Origin: Pseudoscleropodium purum | Lineage: Eukaryota > Streptophyta > Bryopsida > Hypnales > Brachytheciaceae | DNA: 64,000 nt | Direction: 5' to 3' | NCBI GenBank assembly: GCA_963969395.1 | Contig: OZ017796.1 | Span: 18,044,501 to 18,108,500, forward strand | Part shown: in pieces, positions 33,207 to 47,409 of the stretch | Layout: each line of letters begins with the position of its first letter | Numbering within the stretch: the first letter of the stretch is position 1 | Made by a program: the position numbers and the translations under genes | The notes under the pieces: generated by a model | What the model saw: the letters and a program-made list of their open reading frames with translations, nothing else | What the model was told of the DNA's origin: nothing | The model's database searches: none

Positions 33207-36200
33207 ATGGATTCGGAGCCCGGAACCACCCGCACTCAGGTTTTGGTCTACCTTCATCCAGTCTTGTCGATCATTGCTCAAGCCAGCTAGCTCGGTTGTA
33301 TGTATTTATATACACATACTAGCCTCAAGTTTATCCTGATATATGGAAACAGCAAGCTAAGTACAGTAAGTCTCGCAGTGTCAGTCCACCTCCGAGTGGG
33401 TAGATATGCACTAGAGACTTTCAGTGGTTTCGATGTCTTGCTCAATAGTCGGGACCGACCTCGTGCCAGTTCCATGACTAAATTGCAGACGACGTGTTTG
33501 CAACGTGAGATTTGTGATGCTATGATTTTGTTGGGCACAGGAGAAATCTTATGAAATTCTTGAAGATTTCCATTGTCAATGTCTAGCGACGATAGAATAG
33601 GGTACGCTAGAAATGGGATTTGGACGCCTAAAAGGACGTTTCTTAAGTTTCCATACTGGATTTCTCCTGTGGGGGTGTTGGGTCGTGACTGATTGGAAAC
33701 GAGTACGGTGCATGATTCATGTCTGCAGGTGACGAAGAAGGGTTCGATTAACATTGCAGTGCTGTTAACACTCGCCTACCAAAGCTGCGGAGTGGTGTAT
33801 GGCGACCTCAGCGTGTCGCCTCTGTACGTCTTCCACGCCACTTTCGTGAAAATTCAGGCAGTGGACGCCATTGAAGTGTACGAAGTTTACGGCGTTTTGA
33901 GCTTCGTCTTCTGGACTCTCACTTTGATCCCCCTCGCCAAGTATTGCTTGATCGTTCTCAATGCCCACGACAATGGCGAAGGTACAAATTACAAGCACTC
34001 AATCAACCCTTGGCTGTGGAATTCGTGGTCGCAAGGGTTAATTTAGGGTTTAGCTATGCGTGTGTGCTGTATTTTTGAGGGTCTGTATATTCCTTACATC
34101 AGCAGTTTTCTGGCTAAGCTTTGTGCAAATGTAGGCCTGTCCAAGTTTTCTAAGGATTGATTTGATATCTATTTGTGCAAGAGAGATGGGTTGAATTGGA
34201 TTTTGTTAAATTGCATACAGGGGGGACGTTCGCACTGTACGCTTTGCTGTGCCGGCATTTGAAGCTGAGTATAATTTTGAACCAACAGACGGTGGATGAA
34301 GAGCTCTCCTTGTACAAGAAGGAGCCGCCGGCGTCGGAGACGCCACGAGGGGTGTGGTTTCGGAAGTTGCTGGAGAATCACAAGTTTCTGAAAAACGGGC
34401 TCCTGCTCGTCGTGTTGCTGGGTACGTGTATGGTTATCGGAGATGGCGCCCTCACGCCTGCGCTTTCAGGTACTTGGATTCCGAAACCCTAAACTTCCAT
34501 TTGAATGAAATTACATCAATCTTTCCACACATAGACTATCTTGTGCATTGACTTGCAGCTTGGGTAACTGAAAATTAGAAATTGATAGTCTCATTTGCGT
34601 TTCTGATTGCTATACACTGCGGGTTTTCGATTCTGTTCTTGAATGCTCTGTTTTTTAATGTTTGCTAACAAACATTTGTCGTTATTGGTGTTGAAAACAG
34701 TCTTGTCCGCCATAGATGGTATTCGCGTCGCTGTCCCCAACCTCCACAACAGTGAGTGAATCGGTCTTCAAACTTTGGAATGTTTTTGCAAATGATGGTT
34801 TATGCTTTTGCCTCAGATGATCTTTACCGTGGAATGAGAAAGAAATAATATCACCCGAGGTTCTCAACATTCTTATACCCAAATTAGTTAAAACGGCGTG
34901 TTCCAGCGCCAACATTGTGACTTTCTAGTGCCCAGAGCTCTGTAAACTAGAACTGGTATATATCTGAGGTTTTCAGAAGGGCGGCAATCCCTTGAATTTT
35001 CGCCAATTTTACAAATTTGACGATTCTTTAGCAATCTTGACATTCCACCTTTCTCGTAAGTCATCCTGGAAATGTTAGAGCCTCTGTAATTCTTGATTCT
35101 ATACCAGGAGAAGCACTTGACATTAGGTGATGCTAGCTCCACGACTGGCTCCATATTTATAATAAGTCTTGCCAAGTTTTCACCTAAATCATGGATTGTG
35201 ATTCCAGGGCTCTTCCCCGAGGTAGTTGAGAATGGTATTTTAAAGGTGAACCTTGAAAATGGACAAGGCTCTTGAAAATTAAATGCTTGCGGGGCGTGAG
35301 TGACTGGCTTGCAGATGTAACAGTAATCGTGTCCTGCATCATTTTGGTGTTACTTTTCGGTCTGCAATACATCGGCACACGTCGAGTGTCTTCATTGTTC
35401 GCACCTATCATACTGGCATGGCTGTTCTGCAACGCCAGCATTGGCTTGTACAACTTGATTAAATGGAATCCTAGTATATTGCGAGCGCTTTCTCCCTACT
35501 ACATGTACTATTTTTTCAAGAGGGATGGCAAGGAGGGATGGATTTCTCTTGGTGGCGTGCTTTTGAGTATCACAGGTTTGTTGCAATCTATTTTTCTTTC
35601 TCTCTTATCTGTGATATAGTACATCCAACTGCTGGACATCACTTGAATTCATCCCACTGATGGATCTAATCCCTTCTTTGATTTTTGTGAGCAGGGGCGG
35701 AGGCGATGTATGCAGATCTCGGCCATTTTTCGCGCACATCGATACAGGTGAAGCTTTTCTTTATTGGAAATGGTTAAGGTTTTTTACTTATATATGTTTT
35801 ATTCTCGATTCACGTTTCGTTTGGCATTGAAGCACGACAGCCTTTCTATTTACAGATGTGAGATACTGCAGTGTCTGACAAAATGATCATGTATGTTAAA
35901 ATGGCGTTTGAAAAAAGTGCCGTTGTATGGAATATGACAATCAAAGTATTATTCCTGTTTTGTTCTACGACCATTCATGTGCATATCTACGCTAACATGT
36001 TTTGTTTTGTTTTTTTCCAGATTGCGTTTACAGCAGTTGTGTACCCTTCCTTGTTGATTGGGTACATAGGACAGGCTGCCTATCTCTCGAAGAACCTTGA
36101 TAACATTGAACATGCATTCTTTAAATCTGTTCCAGGTTAGTTGTGCAGTTTAGTTCACTATGGTAACTAGACCATAAACTTTATTTCTCTGTGAAAAAAC

Positions 36201-39200
36201 ATCAAATTCAATGTCATCTTACAATTCTCTAAAGACAATTTGTCACTGACATACATGATGTCTGCTGGTTTCTTGCAGAGCCTGTTTTTTGGCCAGTGTT
36301 TGTGATAGCGACGTTGGCCTCAATTGTAGGGAGCCAAGCAGTCATCTCTGCAACGTTTTCCATTATAAATCAATGTATGGCACTGGGATGCTTCCCACGG
36401 GTCAAAGTGGTGCACACCTCCAGTAACATTTATGGACAGATCTACATCCCGGAGATCAACTGGATAATGTTACTACTCTGCCTAGCTCTGACTATCGGTT
36501 TCCAGGACGTCATTGAGATCGGAAATGCCTACGGTATATACAGTCCTTTTCTCTTCTTCCATTCAAGTTGCTTGATTTCTTTCAATACGGTAGTTCTCAT
36601 TTCAAATTGACGAAAGGTTTTCAGATTTGGTCCATGAGTGCCTGTCCTGAGTTCCCAAGTAGTTCACCACCCATATGCCAACAGCCTACACTCATCAAGT
36701 TTGTGCCAGAAAAGTATTCTTGTCATGTAGTACATCATTCATGCATAAACTAAGTTCTCTACAGTAGACGTTGTGCAATAGTGAGCTGGTCACCAGTTTT
36801 CAGAGCTCTCGGCACCTGGAAGTATTAGTTTTCAGATTTTTGAGCACTTGGAATGTCACACTCTGAAATCGGTCGTTCTAACCCACCCTTTTTTAACTCC
36901 CAAATCCATTTTCGAATATTGCATAGTTTTTACTTTACATATCTCTTAGTTCAAATATATTACTTACCTCAATTCATCACATTGGCTATTAAAGAAAGTT
37001 GCTTTTTACAGATACAAGCATCTCTTCGGATTTCTTTAGACGAAACGTCACCCCGAAGCACAATTTTCCAGAATATGGAACTTGGGGCGCTTAGGGGTTA
37101 ACAAGTTTACTCCTACAGTGAATTGGTTCATCTAGTCCTCATATTCATTTGAGTAAAATATTTTCCCTGACCGAGACCCATGCTGCGGCACTCAACACTA
37201 ATCTATGAGGTGTGCACAACCTCGTAATTATATATTCGTCAAAGTAGTAGATTTCAGTGAGATTTGCACAGTTGCAGGTGTCTGACACAGGAAATTCATA
37301 TGGTCCTGTGGTGAGCTTTCTTTACAGAAAAGATCAATATGGCCATATTCTGAGCTTTGAAACAGGAAAAATCAATATAACCATGCGCTGAGTTTTGAAG
37401 CAGGAAATTCATATGACCACATGCTGAACTTTCTTTACAGGAACTGCAAATAACCTTATGTTGATAAACTGTCGTCTATTTGGCTGCTTGTAGGTATCGC
37501 CGTGATTATAGTGATGCTGGTGACGACATTTCTGATGACCCTGGTGATCATAACAGTCTGGCAACGCAGCACCGTCCTGGCTTTGCTGTTCTGCTCGGTG
37601 TTTGGCTCCGTGGAGCTTCTGTATTTGTCCACTGCACTGAACAAGGTCCCTCAGGGAGGCTGGGTGCCGCTGGTGATTGCGGGTGTGTTCATGACGGCCA
37701 TGTACGTGTGGCATTACGGCACCATCAAGAAATACGAGTACGACCTCCAGAACAAGGTTTCCATGAAGTGGTTGCTGGAGCTCGGTTCCAGTCTGGGCAT
37801 GGTGCGGGTCCCGGGCATTGGCTTGATCTACACGGACCTCGTCAGTGGCGTGCCTGCGATTTTCTCCCACTTTGTGACGAACTTGCCCGCGTTTCATGAG
37901 GTGCTGGTGTTTGTTTGCATGAAGTCGGCTCCTGTGCCGTTTGTTACACAAGACGAACGATATTTGATTGGACGCATTGGACCCAAGGAATTTCACATGT
38001 ACAGGTATGCCGCAGTATCACTTACAGCTAGGTAGAACCTCAATTCTGTTAAATGGGAGTTATTCCATGCGCCATTTTGATATTTACAATAGCTTGCTGT
38101 GCCGATAGATATGAAAATTGTTATGAAAATTTCATTTAATGCACAACATTGTGCACCGAGATGCTAGGATATCCACCCCTCCCCCCATCCCAGAGCCCTA
38201 AAACATCTCAATTCCTCCTTGGCTTGAGGGTCTCTGCGCCATTTCAATGGAATAGAGTCAATTCAACGAAATTGGCGTTCTAGATAAGTATACCCTTGGG
38301 AATCATCTAGTATACATTCTCAGAATAAAAGCTTATAGATCCAGATTTTTACTATGTTAGTTTGAATAAACTGGACGAGCTGCATTTAGGAGGCAAACTA
38401 CTGACACGCTCGTGCAAACCCCTTCTTGAAACAACATCAAACAAACAACGGCTGGATGCATGTTGGTTCCTCAAGGGATTTGCACTTGTGACATAAAATG
38501 AAGGCCGTCAATTACATAGAGTTGGCGTGATTCTGGGCGTCAAAAACTGTGGAATTCGTCTGGCCAAAGCTCTGCAAAACTATTGGTATAGATTTACGTT
38601 TCGTGGAATTCCGCCAATTTAACGAATTGAAGTTGAAAGCTAATAACGCAATGCGGTTCTCTAGAAGCCTGATATTGCATAACCTTTGGGTCATAATTAC
38701 CACCTCTTGATTTTACTAGGAGTAAAGTAAGTATTCATAGACTGGTGCATAGTTTAACTCTTGTTAAAACAAAATTTAATAAATAACAGATGGATGTTTT
38801 TTCTACAGAGCGTTTACACGAGGGACATATCAATAAAGTAAAGCAATGTAGCCTAAACTTAATTGCGTAACATTTGGTCCTTTGTTACCAACTCTTGACT
38901 TACAGATGACCATGGTTTCTGTTGCTTCATGAAAATTGTGGGCATGGGAAAGAGAAGATGCATCCTCTTCACAGCTAGCTAATGAATGCGATGCACATGT
39001 CACCGGATTCGATTTGATTTTAATCATCTTCTACACAACTTTCTGTTCTTTTGTTTTGTTTTCTTATGTTGTTGTTCATGCTTCCCTGCAATTTTGAGAA
39101 TTCTGTGCACAACGAATGAGCTCTAGGGATATGATCATGCAGGTGTGTGGTGCGGTATGGATACAAAGATGTACGCAGGGACGAGAATGACTTTGAGAAC

Positions 39201-40585
39201 CAACTGGTAGCCAATCTGGCGGAGTTCATCCAAAGCGAAGAGACCGTCATGGAGTTCAGCCAAGAGTTGGATCCGTTTTCCAGCAACGAACTGAGTTACG
39301 AAGGGCACTTGATTGTCATGGGGACGACTCCTTCATTGCTTCGGAGACAAGAGTCTGTCACAATGGAGGACAGCATTAGATCCATGAGCATATCCGACGA
39401 TGGCGATCGATTGCAGGTAACCAATAAATCCTCACTCTTTAATAAATTTATTCAACATTTTAGAGCATCATTTGGCCCCAGACTGAAGGGGACGAGACCA
39501 ATTGCATCAACACAACCCCCATCTAATATGAAACAAACTTTGAGTACATTCCTATGTACAATGTTTTCTGCTACTCAAAAATTGAGCCTTCATCCCTAAT
39601 GTGAAATCAACTACTTACTCAAAGCAGCTACACAATGAGCTCAAAAGAGACACTAAGTGTCTCATCCACTATGAATGCACTACCTTACAAAGTCTCTCGT
39701 CGCTCCGTAGTTGAACAACAGAAGGATAGAGTCGCTTGTAAGTTGCGTAGTTGATTGTTTCATTAGTGTTGTAGACACAAGCCACAGTTATAGCTGAAGT
39801 GACAGTATGCTCATGCTTTTTATTTAAGAATGGGGTCTTAGGATTGAGTATAGATACTTTTTTGGACTGAAGTGTGTTACCTTTACTTTAGTTTGAAAGT
39901 ACCTTGAAATGGGTTGAGTTGGTTCGTATGCAGAGTGTTTCTGCTACTCAATAAGTTAAATCTACAGTGCAGCTACACAATGAAATAAAGCTACAAAACC
40001 TCTTATAGTCTCGTAGCTGCAACTACAAGGACACAACCTCTTCTAGTGCAGCTTCTTGTTTCATTTGACACGTCACAAAGTTAGTGAAATGAGCCAGTTT
40101 GAGTAGGTTCTTATGAACAGTGCCGTGTTGCTGTTCAACATCTTTTGTAAAGCTACATGATTGCCTCACGTAGCTTTGTAGCTGCACCACAAAAGGTACA
40201 CAGATGTTAGTTTCATTAGTGTTGGTGACTTCTGAACATGTCTTTTTTGTGGCTTCTGCAGTCTACAGATTGGTTTCAGTCATCGCCTGGTTTTGTTCCC
40301 AAGAGAAGGGTGCGGTTTGACATTCCTATGAGCGACTCTGATGATGAATCCACCCGGATGGATGTTCACAAGGCACTGATGATTCTTTCCAAAGCAAAAG
40401 ATGCAGGCATTGCTTACATCATGAGCCATCCGTATGTGAAGGCAAAGAAGTCATCCACCCTTGTGAAAAAGTGTACTATTAATTATGTATACACTTTTTT
40501 GAGGAAAAACAGTCGAGACCCAGCTATTGTCTTCAATATCCCACACACCAGCCTTATAGAGGTGGGCATGTTTTACTATGTTTAG
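33207..40585 (+). CDS. KUP: HAK/KUP/KT potassium transporter
   Basis: A plant K+ uptake or redistribution transporter with about 12 membrane segments, at the plasma membrane or tonoplast. Exons: 33207-33239, 33729-33981, 34221-34469, 34701-34751, 35315-35575, 35695-35747, 36021-36135, 36279-36533, 37494-38004, 39143-39416, 40262-40585. They sum to 2379 nt, giving 792 residues with consistent phases, normal for the family. Signatures: [15 protein letters not shown] (residues 32-46), [82 protein letters not shown], and a C-terminal [12 protein letters not shown] followed by a cytosolic tail ending [11 protein letters not shown]. The short first exon ([11 protein letters not shown]) is the least certain; it fits splice phase and is the only suitable upstream ATG I see. 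The gene looks intact. Confidence 0.95.
37280..37450 (+). repeat. Short tandem repeats in KUP intron 8
   Basis: Segments like CAGGAAATTCATATG, then CTGAGCTTTCTTTACAG, recur three times at about 50-60 bp spacing just before the acceptor of exon 9 (37493). They carry decoy TTTACAG acceptors. Confidence 0.6.
39440..40250 (+). repeat. Diverged repeats in KUP intron 10
   Basis: Blocks containing TTCTGCTACTCAA and GCAGCTACACAATGA recur near 39570-39640 and 39940-39990, with a further relative near 40110. TTTCATTAGTGTTG recurs near 39759 and 40210. The intron seems to have grown by internal duplication. Confidence 0.5.
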
Positions 40586-41264
40586 AAATAGAATATACTT
40601 ACAATTGTATAGTGGTAAGCAGGAGTAAGAATTTTGCCCCATTAGTTTTCTTGAATCACCCTGAGTGCATACATAGTTTACATTTTGTGACTGTTCTGAA
40701 CAGTTTTTTGGAACCCTGGAAGTACACCGGCCTGTGACAAAGGTAGGCACTCTAAGGTGATTTGTAAATTTTTGAAGAAAAAGCAAAGGTCATTCATTTC
40801 ACAAAAACATTCATCCAGACCTTGCTAACGCACTAATGTGTACTGTGTCAGAATTCATATATATGCTGAACAGCTCCAAAGTCCTTGTCTTGAAAACCTA
40901 AGTTGCACAATGGGTAGATCTGGTACCCACATCATTGTGACCACTGATTTCTCCTATTAGTGTGGGTGACAGAAAGTCACAAAAGTCATAGTAATGTAAA
41001 TTAATGCAAGTTGAAATTAGAACTGTTGAAAACTCATTTTTCATGTTAATTAATAATTTATAGTGACACAAATTTGCAACCTCCCTCATTGGAATGGGGA
41101 AATCCATGTACCTTACTTGTGGGAGTTATCGAAATTAATGCATCCAAGTATCTGAAATCATGCTTTGAAGGGATTCTCAGCACATGAATTGTCAGGATGG
41201 GCTGAACTGATTTTCTCAATCACGTTGGGCATGCACTGCCAGACAAGTTACTTGCAACATACTG
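40586..41264. other. KUP 3' flank
   Basis: The presumed 3' UTR and downstream DNA; no clear AATAAA close to the stop codon and no other gene. Confidence 0.45.
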
Positions 41265-41266
41265 TA

Positions 41267-41795
41267 CTCCCTTTGTCCCATTTTACTAGACAGTCCCTTT
41301 TGTTTTTTTCATTTGTCCCAAGTTACTTGATCCCTTGACTTCAGACCTGATTTTAGAGTTGAAAATGATTTTTTTTTTCCACACAAGAAGTCTAGTTCAT
41401 TATCCATTTTATAGATTAAAAAAACTTCAAAAACTGAATTTTTAATAGCAATTTGAAGTTGACTAGGTCAAACACCCAAAGACATTTGAAGTTTTTATTG
41501 AATCTATTGAATTCCAAGCTGTTCTTTTGCATATTTAAACACACATTCATAGAGGGCAAGGTAGTTGCATAGGAAGTATTCCTTCTTTACAAACCCTATC
41601 CTTGCTTATATGTGGCATTTTGTATCTATTGCAACTTCCTATTTTCTAATCTTTCCTTCATTGTAATTAATAGTAACGCCCACTCGTTTTACAAGAAAGT
41701 GGATACATTAAACATTCACTATAAAATCATTTGCCAAATCCTTAATAATTTCAATACTACAATAAAGGATTAGTAAACTAATGGGATGGAGGGAA
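41267..41795. mobile_element. Stowaway-like (Tc1/mariner) MITE between KUP and MDH
   Basis: It begins CTCCCTTTGTCCCATTTTAC and ends CTAATGGGATGGAGGGAA, imperfect inverses of the common plant Stowaway terminus. The left flank is TA (41265-41266); the right flank is CA, a likely mutated TA. At about 529 bp it is long for a Stowaway MITE and may hold other sequence. It is non-coding. Confidence 0.6.
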
Positions 41796-42766
41796 CATTG
41801 ACACGCCTATGGAATTATGGACCACACCTAAGAACTAGATTACCTTTGAAAATCTTGAGGCTTGTAAATTCACAATCAACAACTTGGCATTATGGGACAT
41901 AATGTAAAGTCATAATAATACATCACAAATGTCCATAACTATACTTTTTACAAATCTAAGGATGCAAAAAGAAGAACAACATTAAAAGGTACAACATTTT
42001 TTTTAATTATAAAAAAGAATGATGAAAATTCGCCTTGAAAACCAAACTTGACATTATATTTGTTGTCAATTATATGCATTGCAAATTTCTGTAATATTTG
42101 TGAATTTATAAAGTGAAGACTTGAAAATTTCTTGAAGTGCCATATACATTAGGCACATGTTTGAATTGTTTTCCAAAAGATCCAAAACCATTTACTCAAA
42201 GTCATGGTTAAAGTTGGAGATAACAATGACAGTTTAAGATCACCTTAGTCAGCACTTCAAAAACTTTGTATGCTGACAATATTGAACGGAGACGGGAGTT
42301 GCAAACGGTTCTAGATAAGCTTCAGTTGATTAAAGGGCATTCGCTGAACAAATGGGTTATAGACGAAATAACCTTCAAAGCTAGCCGAGAAGCTTAAGAT
42401 CGGTATAGAACACCAGGTCAAAGTTATTTCATTGAATCTCAAACATCTGAATCTGTACTTTTTGGTTGGTTGTGCCATGGGCTCACATTCTGCAGAAAGG
42501 TAATGGCTTTGACCTTCAGTTCACCAACCAAAAAGAAAGCGAAATGTTTGAGTCAACTTGGACCAAGGTATTATGATTTGCGAGTTCCGCAATTTCAGCG
42601 AAAGTGGTGCGGCAATCATTTATGAAATGATATCAGTCCTCAAGTGGAACCCATGTGCAAGAAGAGCATTTTGCTTCAATTTCTAAAGTAAGGTGACCAT
42701 ACACACCCTATACACCGGATTGGCGGATTGAGAGGCCAACAATGAATCCTTACAACTGTAATAAAC
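41796..42766. other. Spacer downstream of MDH
   Basis: AT-rich with no recognisable gene. It lies between the ends of the convergent KUP and MDH genes. Confidence 0.5.
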
Positions 42767-42772
42767 TTTATT
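42767..42772 (-). terminator. Polyadenylation signal of MDH
   Basis: On the minus strand AATAAA lies about 135 bases after the MDH stop codon, a usual distance for a plant poly(A) signal. Confidence 0.6.
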
Positions 42773-42906
42773 CACTTACCTCGTGGACAAAAATTGTTAC
42801 ACCTTGACAAGGTGCAGTTAGTGCTAGAATAAGCAATCCATCCTTGGAAGAGGATGGTGCAGGTGTGATATAAGAGGCACCAAAGCCTTATGGAAAAGTT
42901 TCTCAA

Positions 42907-45130
42907 CTACTCGCTGATGCAGGTGTAGGCCAAGGCCTTCTCCTCCACAAGTTCATCAGCTGTAGCGTCAAGCTTGGCCCTTGACTTGGCATCAATGGTG
43001 AGCCCTACACAGCAACATGAACGATAAAGAATTTAAAGACTCTGATGTGCGAATTCAAAGTCACACTGACAAATACTCAAACCTAGCATATAATTTTAGG
43101 AAATAATCAAGCGTATTTCTAAAATTGGGTAAGAGAGATACCTTGCACGATGGTCCAGTCTCCGTTGGCACATGTCACAGGGTAAGAGTAGATGATACCA
43201 GGTGGGACGTTGTATGATCCGTCAGAGTAGACTCCCATCGACACATATGATCCCTGCAAAAATTAGAGCATCCGTTAGCTTAACTCAGTCATGTACTCAG
43301 AAGTAATGAGTCCATTGCAAATGTCAGCATTCTAGTTGCCCACTGGAAGGTGCCATTCCTACTAAGTGCAGTTCAAATGAAGGAAGCCATTCCATTACAA
43401 GACTCTATCCGCAGACAGTGCTCTTTGACAGGCAATCCTCACATGTCACACATATATATGAAATAATGTCACTGTGAATGTAATACCTCAGGAGTGCCGA
43501 GAACCCAGTCACGAATGTGGTCACATGCGGAGCTAGCTGCAGAAAGGGCGCTGGAAAGCTTGCGAGCCTTGATAATAGCTGCGCCACGCTGTTGCACCAC
43601 CTTGATAAACTCCCCATCTAAGTAAGCATCATCAGCCACAGCCTCGCGCACGGGCTTGTCACCAACCACAGCATGGTTGACATCAGGGTACTGAGATGAA
43701 GAGTGGTTTCCCCAAATGATCACGTTCTTCACTGTAGACACAGGCACATCCAATCGCTCCGCAATTTGGCCTAGCGCCCTGTTGTGGTCCAGCCGGGTCA
43801 GGCACGAAATGTTCTTCTCTGGAATGGAGGGGGCAAACTCCTTCAATATCAAGGCGTTTGTGTTGGCTGGGTTTGCGACCACCAGCACCTGTGCATAAGG
43901 AGCACCACATTACATTCTTGAGTACTAGTAGCATGGCACACCATTTGAGACAATTGCCGCCTAAACGTTATTTAGACCAAAGTCATGTCAAATCAAAGCA
44001 TATAAAGTAAGATTGAAACTCTGAAATACACTCGCATGTGAAGACAAATGGCATATTAGCTTGAGGAGAGCTCTATTTGAGCTCAACTTTGCAAAACAAG
44101 GTGTCAGGGATTTCTTTTCCTAACAATTCAACGGGTGCTCAACAACGATTCTCTAGAATGTTATAGTTCTCACAAGAAAGGAAAAAGGAAAAAGAAAAAG
44201 AAAAGGGTCCTTTTGGACTTCCCGGACCCTACCTTTACATCTTTGGCAGCATGCTGCTCAAGAGCCGAGGCCTGGGCTTTGTAAATGGAAACATTCTTCG
44301 ACATGACATCCTTTCGCTCCATGCCTTCCTTGCGAGGAAACCCTCCCACCATGACCGCGATGTTCACACCCTTGCAGGCCTCTGCAACGTCGGTTGTGGC
44401 TACCACACCTACTCCATCGACAGTAAAGTCACATCATCAGGTCCATCGTCACAAATGCAGCCATCTGATAAAACATCTAAATAAACGATTGATTCACAGC
44501 AACACTCCTATAGAACAAAGGAAACTAGCTCTCCATTCATAACTCCAACAAATTCAACACAGAGCCTGTAGAGCAAATTTCCCAAGACATCGTGGATCTA
44601 CATAGACCACAATTTCGTTCCAAGAAAGGAGAAATCAAATAAATTTACACAACCTATACCTTTCAGAAGCGGAAACGCAGCATCCGTGAGCTCCATCTTG
44701 ACCCCATTCAGAGACTCCGCAGCAGGTGCAATATCCAGCATATGCAGAATGACAGGCTGATCAGGCCCCAGCATGACACCGCGAGCAATCATGGGAACCA
44801 AAGCATACCCAATTTGTCCTGCAAACAAACACACACAAAACCTTAACCAAACTTTCAAACCTCAATATAGTTTCCACAATTCGGTGCAAGCAACCACCCC
44901 TGTAAGACATCCATCACGACGATCGCCACGCACACGGATCAATCCAAATTTGTGGATACAACAGTATTCAAATTCTGTTTTGTAACGATTTCATAGTAAC
45001 CACAAGCAAAAGAAAGAGTGACAAGCAAAACCCAGAAATCGTTCAAGATTAGTATTGACGAGACGAGAAAGCGGGGGAATGTGGTACCAGCGGCTCCAGT
45101 GACCAAAACGCGCACTGGATCCTTGGCCAT
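42907..45130 (-). CDS. MDH: Cytosolic NAD-dependent malate dehydrogenase
   Basis: Interconverts malate and oxaloacetate with NAD(H) in the cytosol, as a homodimer. Exons on the minus strand: 45088-45130, 44660-44818, 44233-44408, 43487-43888, 43142-43253, 42907-43004. Together they are 990 nt, or 329 residues, close to the family norm of about 332, and all GT-AG phases agree. Seen: the NAD-binding glycines in [19 protein letters not shown] (residues 10-28), the substrate loop [38 protein letters not shown], the catalytic Asp in [11 protein letters not shown] and the catalytic His in [18 protein letters not shown], and [17 protein letters not shown]. There is no transit peptide or C-terminal Cys extension, so it is cytosolic rather than mitochondrial, peroxisomal or NADP-plastid. 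The gene appears intact. The second residue ([12 protein letters not shown]) and the first intron inside GAA|G match other plant cytosolic MDH genes. Confidence 0.97.
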
Positions 45131-45380
45131 GGCTTGTGGAATCAGGGAATCCAGAAGCAGAAATTGGAGGAGACGATGGATTTCCTGCGGGAGGTGGAGG
45201 TGTGGGGAGAAGAAGAAAGCTGGGGAAGGCGCTATAAGACGAAGAAAAAAGGCAACCGGGTCGGGCCGGGTCCTCAGGAATGGGAACGCCCAGTTTTGAT
45301 ATACCCGGTCCGAGATGGAGACGGTGCCGTCGGGGATGGTCATCGCTGACCTTCATCGTGCCCCTACAGAAACTACAATA
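45131..45380 (-). promoter_or_regulatory. MDH leader and proximal promoter region
   Basis: This GC-richer stretch upstream of the MDH start drops abruptly to AT-rich spacer near 45370. CTTATAGC on the minus strand near 45230 is a weak TATA-like candidate. Confidence 0.4.
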
Positions 45381-47400
45381 TAAAATAAAATAATATAAAA
45401 TGAAAATAATTAATCATATAATAAATAACCGGAAGCTCCCAGTGTAACACTATAGCGCACCAAACGGGGCTAAGCTTACACCAACTCTTGGCAAGCCTTT
45501 AGTAAAATCAATGTCTCATTGTTATTTGGGCAACAAAAACAAGGACTATGGGCTCTTCAAAATGAAGCCCATCCATTTAGTAGTTTAAGGTCTTCTCAAT
45601 TGTTGCAAAAGTGTAAATTCTAGAGAATTTAGTCAAAAACAACTTGGTCCATGTCAAAAACAAACATAAGCACTCCTTGTTTCTCCCTCTATAGAGTCAA
45701 GTAGCGGCAACCATGTGGATAGTAAAACAAGAGAAACAAGAAAAAATGTACAACAACAAGCCTCTACCATGAAAAGCGATGATGAATTTTGTTCCTCGTT
45801 CAATGGAAATGAGACCTCTAACAAGATCTCCACAACCCCTATTGCACATCAAGGTGTAGGTACTTTGATATGTAATTTGTATCATATCACTTGTATAGTC
45901 AATCATCCTAATCCCCTTAATCATCAAATTCCGACATCTACAAGACCTTCCTATTTGCATGAGTCTCCCATTCATTTTCATAGAGTATGTAAGACATTTT
46001 CTTTAGGCAAGCAATTGGATGCTATATATTGTCAAAGAATGGCATTGAGTTCACATTTGTTTATAAATAGTTTAAGGTTGATAAAGATGCAATTCAATAA
46101 GTGTTGGTTTAGGTGGGCTTAATTGTAAATAAATACTTGTCAAATAAGTTTAAGCTTTAGCCAATAAAGGAAATGCTTTTAGCTAATGTTGAACTCATAC
46201 TTTTAAAACACTCATTAAACAAGATTAGGATTGTAAATTATTGATTTTGAACCTTTTTAAGATGGTCATGACCTCCATCTATTAACAATTTTATATTTTT
46301 GGTTTGAAAATTCATATCAATTTCAATTCTTACCAAATTAATATGATTCTACTTGTATTTTAGTTAATTCAATATACTAATTCTTTCTCTAAAAAGTACA
46401 TACAACAACCAATATATTGCAAATCTAGGAGGTTATAGGTTGCTCTACCTTAATGCAAGAAACAACATTGATCCCATTAACTGAGGGGCTTTTAGTTTTT
46501 CAATATAATAGAAGTACCTATTTCAAACAACCATTCTATAATGGCTTTATAGGTTGACCTATTGTGCACAAATATTGGATGTAGTGGTCATTGAAAAAGA
46601 TTCTTTGTTTGTACCTTCTCTTCCATTCATTTCTCTTCTATCTTGGCTTAGGGAGAAGTGCCAAAGCTAACTGTAATTGCTGAGTCTATGAGACCAAAAT
46701 GAGTTTAGATGAAAAATCCACATTTATTAATATTGAATAAAATATTCATTCTTAGTAAAAAAGAATTTTTTACTTTATTTTATTTTATTCTTCCTTGTCC
46801 TTCTATTTGCACACATTGACCTCAATTTCTCAACAAAAATCCCATATCCTATTAGCTGAAATACGTAGGTTATCACAAATACGTCCTTCTAAGAAATCAT
46901 TTCAAAGCAACTAACAGCGGCACCAAGAGAGCTCCTTGCCAACTGAAGTCCCTGCCGTTGTTCCCAGAATCTTGTTGAGATCTGTCAGAGCTCACTCATT
47001 TGCAAAGATTACGGCACTGAGCCAGGATGCACATTCAAGAGAAAGACTTCGGCTCTTGAAACAAAAAAGGACACACTATAGTAGTCTGCTCTAAAAGTGC
47101 CCATGCTCTAAAAGTGATCATGACATAGAGGTACGTTTTGCTTTTTTCAATGTACTGGTAGTGTACATTTCAGGATGTGATCGCTTTTAGTAACCACTGC
47201 ATTTCAACTTCTAAAATTTGTAACTAATTCCACAAAGGTCCAAAAAATATGAAACAACTTGGATTAGATACCATTTTCATTTTTCTTCCTCTAAAAATTT
47301 GCTGAAAATTGTTTCAAGGAGTTTATCTTCCCTCCAAAGCAATCAGTTCTTAAATGGTCGCTTTATGAGCAAATTACCTTCATAGAATTATTCAAACTAG
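45381..47400. other. AT-rich spacer
   Basis: No gene supported. A 135-codon plus-strand frame at 45715-46122 and its reverse counterpart show no family I can recognise. A short more GC-rich patch at about 46910-47070 has no identified match. Confidence 0.45.
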
Positions 47401-47409
47401 TGTCTTGCC

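Noticed and set aside
37409..37996. 195-codon minus-strand frame opposite KUP exon 9
   Set aside because: Antisense shadow of a conserved transporter exon; it is His-rich from codon complementarity and resembles nothing known.
45715..46122. 135-codon plus-strand frame and opposite 94-codon frame
   Set aside because: No recognisable domain, no splice or promoter context, and open on both strands. A faint resemblance to a CRM-type domain on the minus strand was too weak to keep.
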